Made by a program: the position numbers and the translations under genes. From contig JAUTDP010000001.1 of NCBI GenBank assembly GCA_033439795.1, forward strand, positions 1 through 64,000: DNA of 64,000 bases, written 5' to 3'. This DNA is from Sordaria brevicollis (Eukaryota; Ascomycota; Sordariomycetes; Sordariales; Sordariaceae). The notes beneath the pieces are model-generated. The model was not told the origin of the DNA. It saw only the letters and a program-made list of their open reading frames with translations, and ran no database searches. Shown one piece after another: positions 10,408 to 23,063 of this stretch (the stretch's first letter is position 1; each line of letters begins with the position of its first letter).

Positions 10408-10740
10408 GTTTTTCCCCGGCTTTATTTTTTCAATTTTCTAATTTATTTTCCCCGCTTCTTTTATTATTATTATTATTGAATTTTTCTTTTTTTTTTTCGA
10501 GATTTTTATTTTATAATTATAATCAATACCCTTTTCCTACTACCTCTATTACAATTTTTTATTTTTATTATTAATTCTTTTTCTTTTTTATATAAATATA
10601 TCTTTCCGTTTTCTTCTTTCCTTCCCCTATTTCTTTTTTTTTTTTTTTTTTTTTTTTTTTCCTTTTTTAAGTTAATTTAAAAATTTTTTTTCTTTATTTT
10701 TTTTTTTTTCATTTTTTTTTTCTTTTTTCTTTTTTTCTCC
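10408..10740 (+). repeat. Oligopyrimidine block, unit 2 IGS
   Basis: Near-pure C/T block with a T run of about 27 (10634-10660). It keeps CpA in CTACAACG just upstream, in TTTTCAATT and in TTTCATTT. It is almost identical to the block in unit 1, which contrasts with the divergence of the genes. Confidence 0.75.
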
Positions 10741-10968
10741 GGGGGCCGAATGAAAAAAGTAGTATTCGTCGTTATATAATTAAAGGGTATGTAATTAAAA
10801 GAATTATAAAGAGGGAATTATAATTATAAAGAGAAGAAGAAAAGGAAATTGAAGAAAAAGGTGAGAGTAAGAGAAGATGGGGGAAGATAAAGATGGGGGA
10901 AGATAAAAATGGGGGGGAGGGGGATATTTATATTGAATAGGAATTTTCCTTTATATAGATGGATATAA

Positions 10969-11605
10969 GTAGTTCGATAGGTGCGTTGGAATATAAAGGT
11001 AGTTCGAGAGGTGCGTTATATATATATAAAAATAATTAAATAAATATAGTAAAATATAAAAGTAGTTTAAGAAGTGCGTTATATATACGGGGGTAATTCG
11101 GTAGGTGCGTTATATATACGAGGGTAGTTCGGTAGGTGCGTTAGAATATAAAAGTAATTTAATAGGTACGTTATATATATAGAGGTAATTCGATAGGCGC
11201 GTTACGTATATAAAAGTAGTTCGATAAGTACGTAGTATATACGAAGGTAATTCGATAAATACGTAGTATATATAAAGGTAATTTAATAGGTACGTAGCGT
11301 ATACGAAGGTAGTTCGATAGGTGTATTGCGTATATAGAAATAGTTTAATAGGTACGTTATATATTATATATATATATATATATAAGTAATTAAGTAAGGG
11401 CGTTGTATATACGGAATTAATTTACTAGGCGCGTTATATATATGGAAGTAATTCGGTAGGCGTATTAAATATACGGAGGTGGTTCGATAAGTGCGTTAAA
11501 TATCCGGTAGTAATTGAATAAATAGGTTTAAATAATTTTAGGGAGTTCGATAAGTATATTATATATACGTAAATAATATAATAAGTGCGTTACGTATACG
11601 GTAGG
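10969..11605 (+). repeat. 31-bp IGS subrepeat array, unit 2
   Basis: Same 31-bp period as in unit 1 but one copy fewer: only one TTGCGTATA-type copy lies before the TA microsatellite. Several TpG sites (GGTGCGTT) are kept in the first copies. Confidence 0.85.
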
Positions 11606-12347
11606 GTAAGTATATTATATATATAGGGTAAGTATATTATATATACGATTAAATAAATATAATATATATATATATATATATAATATAATAATTAAATTAT
11701 ATATATAATTGGGTAAATATATTACATATATAATTAACCGAATACATTATATATATAAGGTAAGTGTATTATATATACGGCTAGGTAAATATAATATAAA
11801 TATATAATAAAGTAATTATAATATATATATAATTAAGTAAATATATTATATATATAATTAGCCAAGTACGTTATATATATAAGGTAAATATATTATATAT
11901 ATAGGGTAAGTATATTATATATACGGCTAGGTTAATATTATATATATATAATAAAATAATTATATTATATTTACGAGTGGGAAAGTATATTATATATATA
12001 TATATAATTAATTAAGTGTATTGTATATATAAAGTAGGTATATTGTATATATAGGGTAGGTATATTATATTTGCGGCTAGGTTAATATTATATATATATA
12101 ATAAAATTATTATATTATATATACGGGTAGAGGAGTATAATATATATATATATATATATAATTAATTAAATATATTATATATATAGGGTAGGTACGTTAT
12201 ATATACGGCTAGGTAAATATATTATATATATAATTGGGTAAATATATTATATATACGGTTGGGTAAATATATTTTATATACGGTTCGGTACGTATATTAT
12301 ATATACGTAAGTAATTCGGTATATACGTTTAACGTATATAAAGGGTA
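11606..12347 (+). repeat. TA-rich IGS array, unit 2
   Basis: Counterpart of 2000-2740, with the same CGGCTAGGTAAATAT markers and TA runs. No gene is visible. Confidence 0.78.
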
Positions 12348-13455
12348 TAGATATAAAGTAAGTAATATATATAGGTATAATTAATATAATAAGTTAAATA
12401 ATATTAAAATATTAAAGATAGGTATATTATAACCGAAAGGAAAAGAAATAAAAATAAAAAAAAGAAATATATATTAAGGGTTAATATTTTTAGAGCGTTA
12501 AAGTAGGTAGGAATAACCCCGGTGGGTAAAGAAAGTACGACCGATTTTAGGGAGGAAGGTACGACCGGGGGGAAATATAAATATAAGAGAAATAAAACGA
12601 AATGTAAAAGGGTAATACTTACCGAATATAAAGTAGGTAAAAACGACCCGGGTAAGTAAAAAAGGAGCGACCAACCCCCCGATAAGAAGGTACGGCCGAA
12701 TATAAACGAAATTTTTAAGTAAGCGCAATTTAATTAAGCGGTTAAGTGGCTGTAAATCGATTTTTAAAAAATCCGGTACTAAGGAATTTCGTAGGATTTA
12801 AGAAATTGCGATTTAAATTATTGGGTCGTACTTTCTTTAAACCGACCGTCGGAGGGTATATAAGAAGGAACGAAGGAAAAAAATAGGAAAAAGCGAGCGG
12901 TTAAAAGACCGTTCGGTCGTTTTTACCCTCCCGGCTCCCTTTTATAATAATTTATAAAGGAAATTAATATTTTAATAAATAGAGTATTATTAACGCGTAA
13001 TTTTTTATAATTTATTAAGGAATTAACGTTAATAATACGAATTATTTTAGTATCGTTCCCGTATAAATTCCTATTTTTATTAAATAATATTTAGGAAAAT
13101 TTTATAAACGTTAAAGAATATTTTATAAGCGCCGAAGGGTAGGTTCTATAAATAATTGGCCGATAATTAAATTTATTTATAAGCCGCTAAGGGTATTAAT
13201 TAATTAGGGAAGCCTTCGGGCCGAACCTTTTATATTAGGCCTCTTTTTAAAGTATATAGGCGGTATACGGAAAATATTTTATATTCTTCCGTCTTTTTAC
13301 CAATTACGCTCTAAAGAATTTAAAAGGGGAAAGTAAATATATATTTCGAAGTAAGAATAACCCTATTAATCGAACTTTAAACCGCTTACTTTCGTAATTT
13401 TATAAATTCTTCCGCTCGTTTACGAGCGGTTAACCTTTTTAAGCGTACGATAATT
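12348..13455 (+). promoter_or_regulatory. Probable promoter / 5' ETS region, unit 2
   Basis: Counterpart of 2741-3848. It holds the GGAAGGTACGACCG-like repeats, GTATATAAGAAGG and the hairpin GAGCGGT/ACCGTTC near 12896. The minus-strand open frame at 12498-12728 begins with TTG and is treated as chance. Confidence 0.4.
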
Positions 13456-15250
13456 ATTTAATTAATTTTATTAGTAATTATATATTTATTTTAAAAATTA
13501 AATTATATATATTTAAATTTAAGTAATTAAATTGCGAAATTACGAATAGTTTATTAAATTAATTATTATTTATTTAATAATATTTTACTATATAGATAAT
13601 TGTAGTAATTTTAGAGTTAATATATATTAAAAATCCCGATTTCGGAAGGGATATATTTATTAAATTAAAAATTAATACCCTTTAGGGCTTTTTAGTAATT
13701 TATAATAACTTTTCGAATTATATAGCCTTATATTAATAATAATTTATTTAAATTTTTACCCTATTAATTTTCGATGGTTGGGTTTTAGTTAATTATAGTA
13801 ATAACGGGTAATAGAGGGTTAGGGCTCGACCCCGGAGAAGGAGTTTAAAAAACGGTTATTATATTTAAAGAAGGTAATAGGCGTATAAATTACCTAATTC
13901 CGATATAGGGAGGTAATAATAATAAATATTAATATAGGGCTCTTTTAAGTTTTATAATTGGAATAAATATAATTTAAATCTTTTAACGAAGAATAATTAG
14001 AGGGTAAATTTGGTATTAATAATTGCGGTAATTCTAATTCCAATAGCGTATATTAAAATTATTAAAGTTAAAAAATTCGTAATTGAATTTTGGGCTTAAC
14101 CGGTCGGTTTATTTTATTATGTATATTAATTCGGTTAGGCCTTTCCTTTTAGAGAACCGTATCCCCTTTATTAAGAGTATTGGGGAATTAGGATTTTTAT
14201 TATAAATAAATTAAATCGTTTAAAGAAAATTTATATTTAAATATATTAGTATAGAATAATAAAATAGGATATATAGTTCTATTTTATTAATTTTTAAAAC
14301 CGCTATAATAATTAATAGGGATAGTCGGGGGTATTAATATTTAATTATTAGAGGTGAAATTCTTAGATTTATTAAAGATTAATTATTATAAAAGTATTTA
14401 TTAAGGATATTTTTATTAATTAAAAACGAAAATTAGGGGATCGAAAACGATTAAATACTATTATAATTTTAATTATAAATTATATTAATTAGGGATTAAA
14501 CGATATTATTTTTTAATTCGTTTAGTATTTTATAATAAATTAAAATTTTTAGGCTCTTAGGGGAGTATAATCGTAAGGTTAAAATTTAAAGAAATTAACG
14601 GAAGGGTACTACTAGGGGTAGAATTTACGGTTTAATTTAATTTAATACGGGGAAATTTACCAAATTTAAATACAATAAGGATTAATAGATTAAGAGCTCT
14701 TTTTTAATTTTATAGGTAATAGTATATAGCCGTTTTTAATTAATAGAATAATTTATTTACTTAATTACAATAACGAATAAAATTTTAATTTATTAAATAG
14801 CCCGTATTATTTTAATAGTACGCTAATTTTTTAAAAGGATTATTAATTTAAACCGATAGAAATTTAAAATAATAATAGGTTTATAATGCCCTTAAATATT
14901 TTAAGCCGTACGCGCGCTATATTAATATAATTAGCGAATATTCCCTTAGCTGGAAGGTTCGGGTAATTTTATTAAATTATATTATATTAAGGATAAAATA
15001 TTATAATTATTATTCTTTAACGAAAAATCTTTAATAAGTATAAATTATTAATTTACGTTAATTACGTCCTTACCCTTTATATATACCGCTTATTGCTATT
15101 ACCGATTAAATAGCTTAATAAAATTTTTAAATTAGTTTAGGGAGGTTAGTAACGATTATTTAAGGCCGGAAAATTATTTAAATTCGGTTATTTAAAGGAA
15201 GTAAAAATCGTAATAAAATTTCCGTTAATAAATTAATAGAGGGATTATTA
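13456..15250 (+). pseudogene. 18S rRNA pseudogene, unit 2
   Basis: 1795 bp, from ATTTAATTAATT to GGATTATTA. The 530 loop (14013-14031) reads GTATTAATAATTGCGGTAA and is badly damaged. The decoding strand near 15079 is ATATATACCGCTTATTGC. Mutations differ from those in unit 1 at many sites, which points to independent hits. Not functional. Confidence 0.93.
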
Positions 15251-15439
15251 TAGAGTTGTAAAATTCTTATAAATTATTACGAATTTTACCTGTATAATTA
15301 CTTTAGCGTTAGTAGTCCGGAAGGCCTTCGAGCCCTTAAACCTTCGGGTTTTTTATTCGTAGGAGGCTACCCGCCGGAATGCCGAAATTAAATTTTTAAT
15401 ATTTTTATATTTCTTTGAGTAAATTTTTAAATAAATTAA
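15251..15439 (+). other. ITS1, unit 2
   Basis: 189 bp, same length as in all other units. GTCCGGAAGGCCTTCG and CTACCCGCCGGAATGCCG remain recognisable. Confidence 0.82.
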
Positions 15440-15597
15440 AATTTTTAATAATAGATTTTTTAATTTTGGTATCGATGAAGAATATAGCGAAATACGATAA
15501 GTAATATAAATTATAGAATTTAGTAAATTATTAAATCTTTAAACGTATATTATATTCGTTAATATTTTAGTAAGTATATTTATTCGAGCGTTATTTT
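15440..15597 (+). pseudogene. 5.8S rRNA pseudogene, unit 2
   Basis: Starts AATTTTTAATAATAGATTTT. It keeps GGTATCGATGAAGAA, the least mutated form of this stretch among the seven copies, but has lost GCAGC (now ATAGC). Ends after TTCGAGCGTTATTT. Confidence 0.9.
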
Positions 15598-15748
15598 AAT
15601 TATTAAATTTTATTTACGTTAGGGATTTGCGGCTACTTACAGTCCTTTAAAAATAGTAGCGGGTTTATTAATTATACCGAATATAGTAATTCTATATTAC
15701 TATAGTCGTACGGCGGGTTTTTATTATAAAACCCCTAATTTTTAAAGT
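15598..15748 (+). other. ITS2, unit 2
   Basis: 151-bp spacer. CGTACGGCGGGTTTTTATTA near its 3' end preserves a CpG-rich part of the ancestral sequence. Confidence 0.82.
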
Positions 15749-18700
15749 TAATTTTAAATTAAATAGAAATACCCGTTAAATTTAAATATATTAATAAATA
15801 GAGGAAAAGAAATTAATAGGGATTATTCTAATAATAGCGAATAAAATAGTAATAATTTAAATTTGAAATTTAGCTTCGGCCCGAATTATAATTTATAGAG
15901 GAAGCTTTTAGTAAGGTACTTTTTAAATCCTTTAGAATAGGGCGCTATAAAGGGTAAGAGCCCTATATAATTAAATACCGATTTAATATAAAGTTTTTTT
16001 AACGAATCGAATAATTTAAGAATATTATTTAAAATAGGAAGTAAATTTTTTCTAAAATTAAATACCGGTTAAAGACCGATAATATATAAGTAGAATAATT
16101 AAAAGATGAAAAATATTTTAAAAAGAGGGTTAAATAGTATATAAAATTATTAAAAGGGAAGCGTTTATAATTAAATTTACGCCGTTCCAATTATCCGGTA
16201 TTTTTATTAATATATTTAAGGCGGTTTAAATTAATATTAATTTTAATAAAGGGATAAAAGTTTAGGGAATATAATTCCTTTAGGAGTATTATAACCCTAG
16301 GCGTAATACCTTCGCCGGGACCGAAATTTACGTATTTATAAAGATATTAATATAATAATTATTAACGATTTATTTTAAAATATAAATTAAGGAATTAAAA
16401 TTTTACGTAAATATTTGGGTATAAAACCTATACGTATAATAAAAATAAACGTAGGTAAGAGTTTCGGCGTATTATCGACCGATTTTAATATATTTGGATA
16501 AATTTGAATAAGAGCGTTAAATTTTAAACCCGAAAAATGGTGAATTATATTTAGATAGGGTAAAATTAAAGGAAATTCTAATAGAGGTTTATAATAGTTT
16601 TAACGTATAAATCGATCGTTAAATTTAAATATAAGGGCGAAAGATTAATCGAATTATTTAATAATTAATTATCGCCGAAATTTCCCTTAGGATAATAATA
16701 TTATTCTTTAATTTTATAAAGTAAAGCGAATAATTAGGGATTTAGGGGCGCTTTTTAACCTTTATTTATTTTTAAATTTTAAATATATAAAAAGCTTTTA
16801 TTATTTAATTGAATATAAATATTCGAATATATTAATATTAATAGGTTATTTTTAATAAATAAAATTAGTAATATAAGATAAACCGAATACGGGGTTAAGG
16901 TATTAGAATAGACGTTTATTAAATATTATAAAAGGCGTTAATATATTTTAATAATAAGACGGTGGCTATAAAAGTTAGAATTTACTAAGGATTATATAAT
17001 AATTTATTTATTAAATATATTAACTTTGAAAATAAATAGCGCTTAAACGTCTTATTTATACCCTACCTTTAGGGTAAAAACGATATTTTGAAGAATAAGC
17101 GGCCGTAAAGGTTAATAATAAAATTTAGGGCGTAAATTTGGGTCGAACGGCCTTTAATATAAATTTTAATAATAATAATAAATATTTTAATAAGAATTTA
17201 AAGGATTGAAGTAGGGAAAGGTTTTATATAAATAGCGGTTGGATATAGGTTAATCGATCTTAAATTATAAGGAAATTCCGTTTTAAAGGGGTATTTATAC
17301 TTTATATAACGAAAGGGAAATTAATTAATATTTTGGTATTTAAATGTAGGTTTTATATAATAATATAATTGAATGCGGAAACGACGGCGGAGGCCCCGGG
17401 TAGAATTCTTTTTTTTTTTTAACGGTTTATTACTTTAAAAATAATTTATTTAAAGATAGAGTTTAATAGCCGGAAGAATTTAATATTTTTATCGGGTCCG
17501 GTACGTTTTCGACGTCTTTTAAAAATCTATAAAAAGGAATAATTTTTACGTTAAGTTATATTTATAATTATAATAAATTTTTAAGGTAAATAGCCTTTAA
17601 TTAATAGAATAATATAAATAAAGGAAATCGGTAAAATAGATCCGTAATTTCGGGAAAAGGATTAATTTTAAAGGTTAGGTACGTTAAGCTTTGGGTAAAT
17701 GCTTTAGGAGTAGATTACTATTAACCGGACAACTAATTAGTAATTTTTAATATCCGGGTATAAAAGTCTTTAATAAATTTTAACCGTCCGGTATATATTT
17801 AATAATTAATTTAGAATTAATATAAATAGGGGGAATTTAATTATTTAATTAAAATATAGTATTATAATGGTTAGAAAGTAGTATTAACGTAATATAATTT
17901 CTATTTAGTATTTTAAATATTAAAGTAAAGAAATTTAATTAAGCGTAGGTAAATGGCGGGAGTAATTATAATTCTTTTAAAGTAGCTAAATATTTCGTTA
18001 TTTAATTAGTAACGTATATAAATAAATTAACGAAATTCCTACTATCTTTATTTATTATTTAACGAAATTATAATTAAGGGAACGGGTTTAGTAGAATTAG
18101 CGGGGAAAAAAAACCCTATTAAATTTAATTTTAATTTAATATTATAAAAAGATATAGGAGGTATAGAATAAGTAGGAGTTTCGGCGCCGGTAAAATATTA
18201 CTATTCTTATTATTTTTTTATTTATTTAATTAAACGGGGTTGGATTTTCGTCCAATTTCTAATTTTAAAGTCCTTTACGGGCCGACTTAGGTTAAAAATA
18301 TTATTAGGTAGGGAATTTAATTAAAGCGGTATATTTATTAAATTATAATATAAGTATTTTAAAGGGGGTTTATAGAAAATAGAAATTTTTAATAGAATAA
18401 AAGGGTAAAAATCCTTTTAATTTTAATTTTCAATGTGAATATAAATTATAAAAATATAGTTTATTAATCCTTTAATCCTTCGAAATTTAAAACTAAAGGT
18501 ATTAGAAAAGTTATTATAGGGATAATTAATTTATAGCGGCTAAGCGTTTATAGCGACGTCGCTTTTTAATTTTTCGATGTCGGTTCTTCCTATTATATTG
18601 AAATAGAATTCGGTAAGCGTTAAATTATTTATTTATTAATAGGGAATGTAAATTAAATTTAGACTATTATAAAATAAATTAATTTTACCCTATTAATAAT

Positions 18701-19083
18701 TTTATTATAATAGTAATTAAATTTAGTATAAAAGGAACCGTTTATTTAAATAATTAGTTTTTGCGGTTATCCGACCGGGTAGTACCGCGACGTTATTATT
18801 TATTAAATAATAATTAAATACTTTTAAATTAAAATTTATATTAAAATATAATAATATTTTTAATATATTATAAATATATAAAAATAAATTCCGGCTTCGT
18901 ATTTTAATAAACGATTCCTCCATTAATTTTAAAATAGTTAACAGTAATTCGCGTATTATAATTTTAATACGCATTAGATTAAATCCTTTATAAACGATTT
19001 AAATATACGAAAGGGTTTTATAAATAATAAAATAATTTTATTATTACAATTTATTAAGGGTAAACCCTCCTTCATTTAAATTT
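15749..19083 (+). pseudogene. 28S rRNA pseudogene, unit 2
   Basis: 3335 bp, identical in length to unit 1, with no intron. The sarcin-ricin loop (18725-18739) reads AGTATAAAAGGAACC, losing both the CG and the GAGA. A minus-strand open frame at 18723-18974 lies entirely within this 3' end and is a by-product. Not functional. Confidence 0.93.
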
Positions 19084-20016
19084 CCTAATAGAAGGGTCCG
19101 TTTTATAAACGGGTATTTATTAGGGAATCCCTCCGAAATTTAAATTATTAAAGCTTAAGAGGGCGAAAACGCTTTATTAGAAGGAAAGTATAGGGTAAGC
19201 GGGAAGGGAAAAAGGAAATTTCGAAAGATTTGGTTAAATACGATTACGCTTTTTTAAATTTTAATTATAAAGAGGGTAATAAATTGTACTTTCCTTTTAA
19301 GAATCTTTTAAGCGATTACGAAGTATATAGGAATTTAAAAAGGTATAAACGGGTTTAGGGGTTAAAATTATTTAAAGCGCGGAAAAGCCGGGAAGGTTAA
19401 AAGGGAATAATTTTACGGTATTAGTAATAGGAGTTTAAAAATTTATAAAGGTTGGTCGGTTAATTAATTAATAACCCGGTTATAAGAAATAATAGCGATT
19501 AAATAAACGAAAGAATTAAAGCGAATAATTTTCTTTTTAAAAAGGTATATTTACGTTAACTGGGGTATAAAGTAGGTAAAAACGATTAAAATATATAAAA
19601 TAATATAAATATAAAAGGGGTAACCTTAATTTAATATATATAAAGGGTAAGTAAAAGCGTTCGAGCGTTAATATTTTTTATATAGGATTATTATAGCGGG
19701 TAGGGTTTTATATATAAGGGGTTTAATAAGCGTATATATATTATATAAGGGTATATATAATATTTTTTTTTAATTATATATTATTAATTTAAAGAGGGTA
19801 GGTAATAAATCCGATAAATAAAAGCGGGTTAATTTTTTACGGGAAAAATAATATTAGAATAAATTGGAAAGGAGGATAATAATTAATATATATATATAAA
19901 ATTATATTATAAGGCCGGGTATTTTTTTATTTCTTTTAAGTAAGTTAGGAGGTTTTTTTAATAATTCGTTTAGGATAGGAATAGGTTTTAAAGGGAGGGA
20001 GAAAATTTTCTACAAC

Positions 20017-20348
20017 GTTTTTCCCTGGCTTTATTTTTTCAATTTTCCAATTTATTTTCCCCGCTTCTTTTATTATTACTATTATTGAATTTTTCTTTTT
20101 TTTTTCGAAATTTTTATTTTATAATTATAATTAATACCCTTTTCCTACTACCTCTATTATAATTTTTTATTTTTATTATTAATTCTTTTTCTTTTTTATA
20201 TAAATATATCTTTCCGTTTTCTTCTTTCCTTCCCCTATTTCTTTTTTTTTTTTTTTTTTTTTTTTTTCCTTTTTTAAATTAATTTAAAAATTTTTTTTCT
20301 TTATTTTTTTTTTTTTTCATTTTTTTTTTCTTTTTTCTTTTTTTCTCC
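20017..20348 (+). repeat. Oligopyrimidine block, unit 3 IGS
   Basis: Same block as in the other units. It keeps TACAACG just upstream and the internal TTTTCAATT and TTTCATTT CpA sites. Confidence 0.75.
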
Positions 20349-20576
20349 GGGGGCCGAATAAAAAAAGTAATATTCGTCGTTATATAATTAAAGGGTATAT
20401 AATTAAAAGAATTATAAAGAGGGAATTATAATTATAAAGAGAAGAAGAAAAGGAAATTAAAGAAAAAGGTAAGAGTAAAAAAAAATAGGGGAAAATAAAA
20501 ATAGGGGAAGATAAAGATAAGGGGGAAGGGGATATTTATATTAAATAGGAATTTTCCTTTATATAGATGGATATAA

Positions 20577-21213
20577 GTGGTTCGATAGGTGCGTTGGAAT
20601 GTAAAGGTGGTTCGAGAGGTGCGTTATATATATATAAAAGTAATTAAATAAATATAGTAAAATATAAAAATAGTTTAAAAAATACGTTATATATACGGGG
20701 GTAATTCGGTAGGTATATTATATATACGGGGGTGGTTCGGTAGGTATATTAAAATATAAAAGTAATTTAATAAGTACGTTATATATATAAAAGTAATTTA
20801 ATAGGCGCGTTACGTATACGAAAATAATTCGATAAGTGCGTAACGTATATAAAAGTAGTTCGATAAGTACGTAACGTATACGAAGGTAATTCGATAAGTG
20901 CGTAGCGTATACGAAGGTGGTTCGATAAGTATATTACGTATATGGAGGTGGTTCGATAGGTACGTTATATATTATATATATATATATATATAAATAATTG
21001 GGTAGGGGCGTTATATATATAGAATTAATTTACTAGGCGCGTTATATATACGGAGGTAATTCGGTAAGCGCATTAAATATATAGAAGTAGTTCGATAAGC
21101 GCGTTAAATATCCGGCGGCAATTAAATAAATAAGTTTAAATAATTTTAGGGAATTCGATAAATATATTATATATATATAAATAATATAATAAATACGTTA
21201 CGTATATAGTAGG
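20577..21213 (+). repeat. 31-bp IGS subrepeat array, unit 3 (TpG kept at its start)
   Basis: Period 31 bp. The first copies read GTGGTTCGATAGGTGCGTTG and keep many TpG sites that are TpA in most units. They give the best view of the ancestral subrepeat. Confidence 0.86.
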
Positions 21214-21955
21214 GTAAGTGTATTATATATATAGGGTAAATATATTATATATACGGCTAAATAAATATAATATATATATATATATATATAGTATAATAAT
21301 TAGATTATATATACGGTTAAGTAAGTATATTATATATATAATTAACCGAGTATATTATATATATAGGGTAAATGTATTATATATGCGGCTAGGTAAATAT
21401 AATATAAATATATAGTAAAATAATTATAGTATATATACGGTTAGGCAAGTATATTATATATATAATTAACCGAGTGCGTTATATATATAAGGTAAATATA
21501 TTATATATATAGGGTAAGTATATTATATATGCGGTTGGGTTGATATTATATATATATAATAAAGTAATTATATTATATTTACGAATAGGAGAATATATTA
21601 TATATATATATATAATTAATTAAGTATATTATATATATAAAGTAAGTGCATTGTATATATAGGGTAGGTATATTATATTTGCGGCTAGGTTAGTATTATA
21701 TATATATAATAAAATTATTATATTATATATACGGGTAGGGGAGTATAATATATATATATATATATATAATTAATCAAATATATTATATATATAGGGTAGG
21801 TGCATTGTATATGCGGCTAGGTGAATATATTATATATATAATTAGGTAAATATATTATATATACAATTAAATAAATATATTTTATATACGGTTTAGTACA
21901 TATATTATATATACGTAGGTAATTCAATATATACGTTTAACGTATATAAAAAGTA
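21214..21955 (+). repeat. TA-rich IGS array, unit 3
   Basis: Same layout as in unit 1. Residual GGTGCATTGTATATGCGG near 21798 shows that part of the TATATA content was once TGCA/TGTA. Confidence 0.78.
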
Positions 21956-23063
21956 TAAATATAAAATAAATAATATATATAAGTATAATTAATATAATAG
22001 GTTAAATAATATTAAAATATTAAAAATAAGTATATTATAACCGAAAGGAAAGGAAATAAAAATAAAAAAAGGAAATATATATTAAGGGTTAATATTTTTA
22101 GAATATTAAAATAAATAGGAATAACCCTAGTAAATAAAGAAAGTATAACCGATTTTAAAGAGGAAAATATAATTAGGGGGAAATATAAATATAAAAAAAA
22201 TAAAACGAAACGTAAAAAAGTAGTATTTACTAAATATAAAATAAATAAAAGCGACTTAAATAAATAAAGAAAGAGCGACTAACCCCCCGACAGGAAAGTA
22301 CAACCGAATATAAACGAAATTTTTAGGTAGGCGCAACCTAATTAAACGGCTAAATAATTATAAATCGATTTTTAAAAAATCCGGTATTAAGGAATTTTAT
22401 AGGATTTAAGAAGTCGTAATTTAAATTATTGGGTCGTATTTTCCTTAAACCGACCGTCGAAGGGTATATAAAAAGGAGCGAAGGAGAAAAACGGGAAGGA
22501 GCGAACGGTTAAAAAATTATTCGGTCGTTTTTACCTTCCTAATTCCCTTTTATAATAATTTATAAAGGAAATTAATATTTTAATAAATAGAATATTATTA
22601 ATACGTAATTCCTTATAATTTATTAGGGAATTAATATTAATAATATAAATTACTTTAATATCGTTCTTATATAAATTCCTACTTTTATCGGATAATATTT
22701 AGGAAAATTTTATAAACGTTAAAAAATACTTTATAAACGCCGAAGGGTAAATTCTATAAATAATTAACCGATAATTAAATTTATTTATAAACCGCCGGGG
22801 GTATTAATTAATTAAAGAAGTTTTTAAATTGAATTTTTTATATTAAGCTTCCTTTTAGGGCGTATAAATAATATATAAGAAACGTTTTATATTTTCTTAT
22901 CTTTTTACCGATTACGTTTTAGGGAATTTAAAAGGGGAAAATAGATATATATTTTAAAGTAAAAATAGCTTTATCGATCGAATTTCGGACCGCTTACTTT
23001 TATAATTTTATAAACTCTTTTATTCGTTCGCAAACGGTTAGCTTTTTTAAATGTATAATAATT
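21956..23063 (+). promoter_or_regulatory. Probable promoter / 5' ETS region, unit 3
   Basis: Counterpart of 2741-3848, more mutated. GTATATAAAAAGGAGCG is kept; the hairpin near 22500 is weakened (GAACGGTTAAAAAATTATTCGG). Confidence 0.38.

Larger units (their letters stand above)
9475..13455 (+). repeat. IGS, unit 2
   Basis: Complete spacer of 3981 bp. Order: proximal segment 9475-10407, with a small hairpin CCGC/GCGG at about 9489-9503; pyrimidine block 10408-10740; purine-rich segment 10741-10968; 31-bp subrepeats 10969-11605; TA-rich array 11606-12347; unique promoter/5' ETS-like part 12348-13455. The purine-rich segment keeps several TpG (GATGGGGG) that are TpA elsewhere, so the mutation load is uneven within this unit. 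Confidence 0.92.
19084..23063 (+). repeat. IGS, unit 3
   Basis: 3980 bp. Order: proximal segment 19084-20016; pyrimidine block 20017-20348; purine-rich segment 20349-20576; 31-bp subrepeats 20577-21213; TA-rich array 21214-21955; unique promoter/5' ETS-like part 21956-23063. The 28S-proximal palindrome is destroyed here (GGTCGGTTAATTAATTAATA near 19449). An open frame at 21218-21415 lies in low-complexity TA repeats and is not a gene. Confidence 0.92.

Noticed and set aside
9475..13455. 5S rRNA gene within the IGS
   Set aside because: No 5S-like internal promoter or conserved ends could be seen on either strand. Dispersed 5S genes are usual in filamentous ascomycetes, though a heavily mutated copy could be missed by eye.
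18723..18974. Minus-strand open frame of 83 codons within the 28S 3' end
   Set aside because: It lies wholly antisense to an rRNA pseudogene and is not open in the other copies. A yeast TAR1-like gene was considered, but no resemblance could be seen.
21218..21415. Plus-strand open frame of 65 codons rich in Y/I
   Set aside because: It lies entirely in the TA-rich IGS array; a translated simple repeat.
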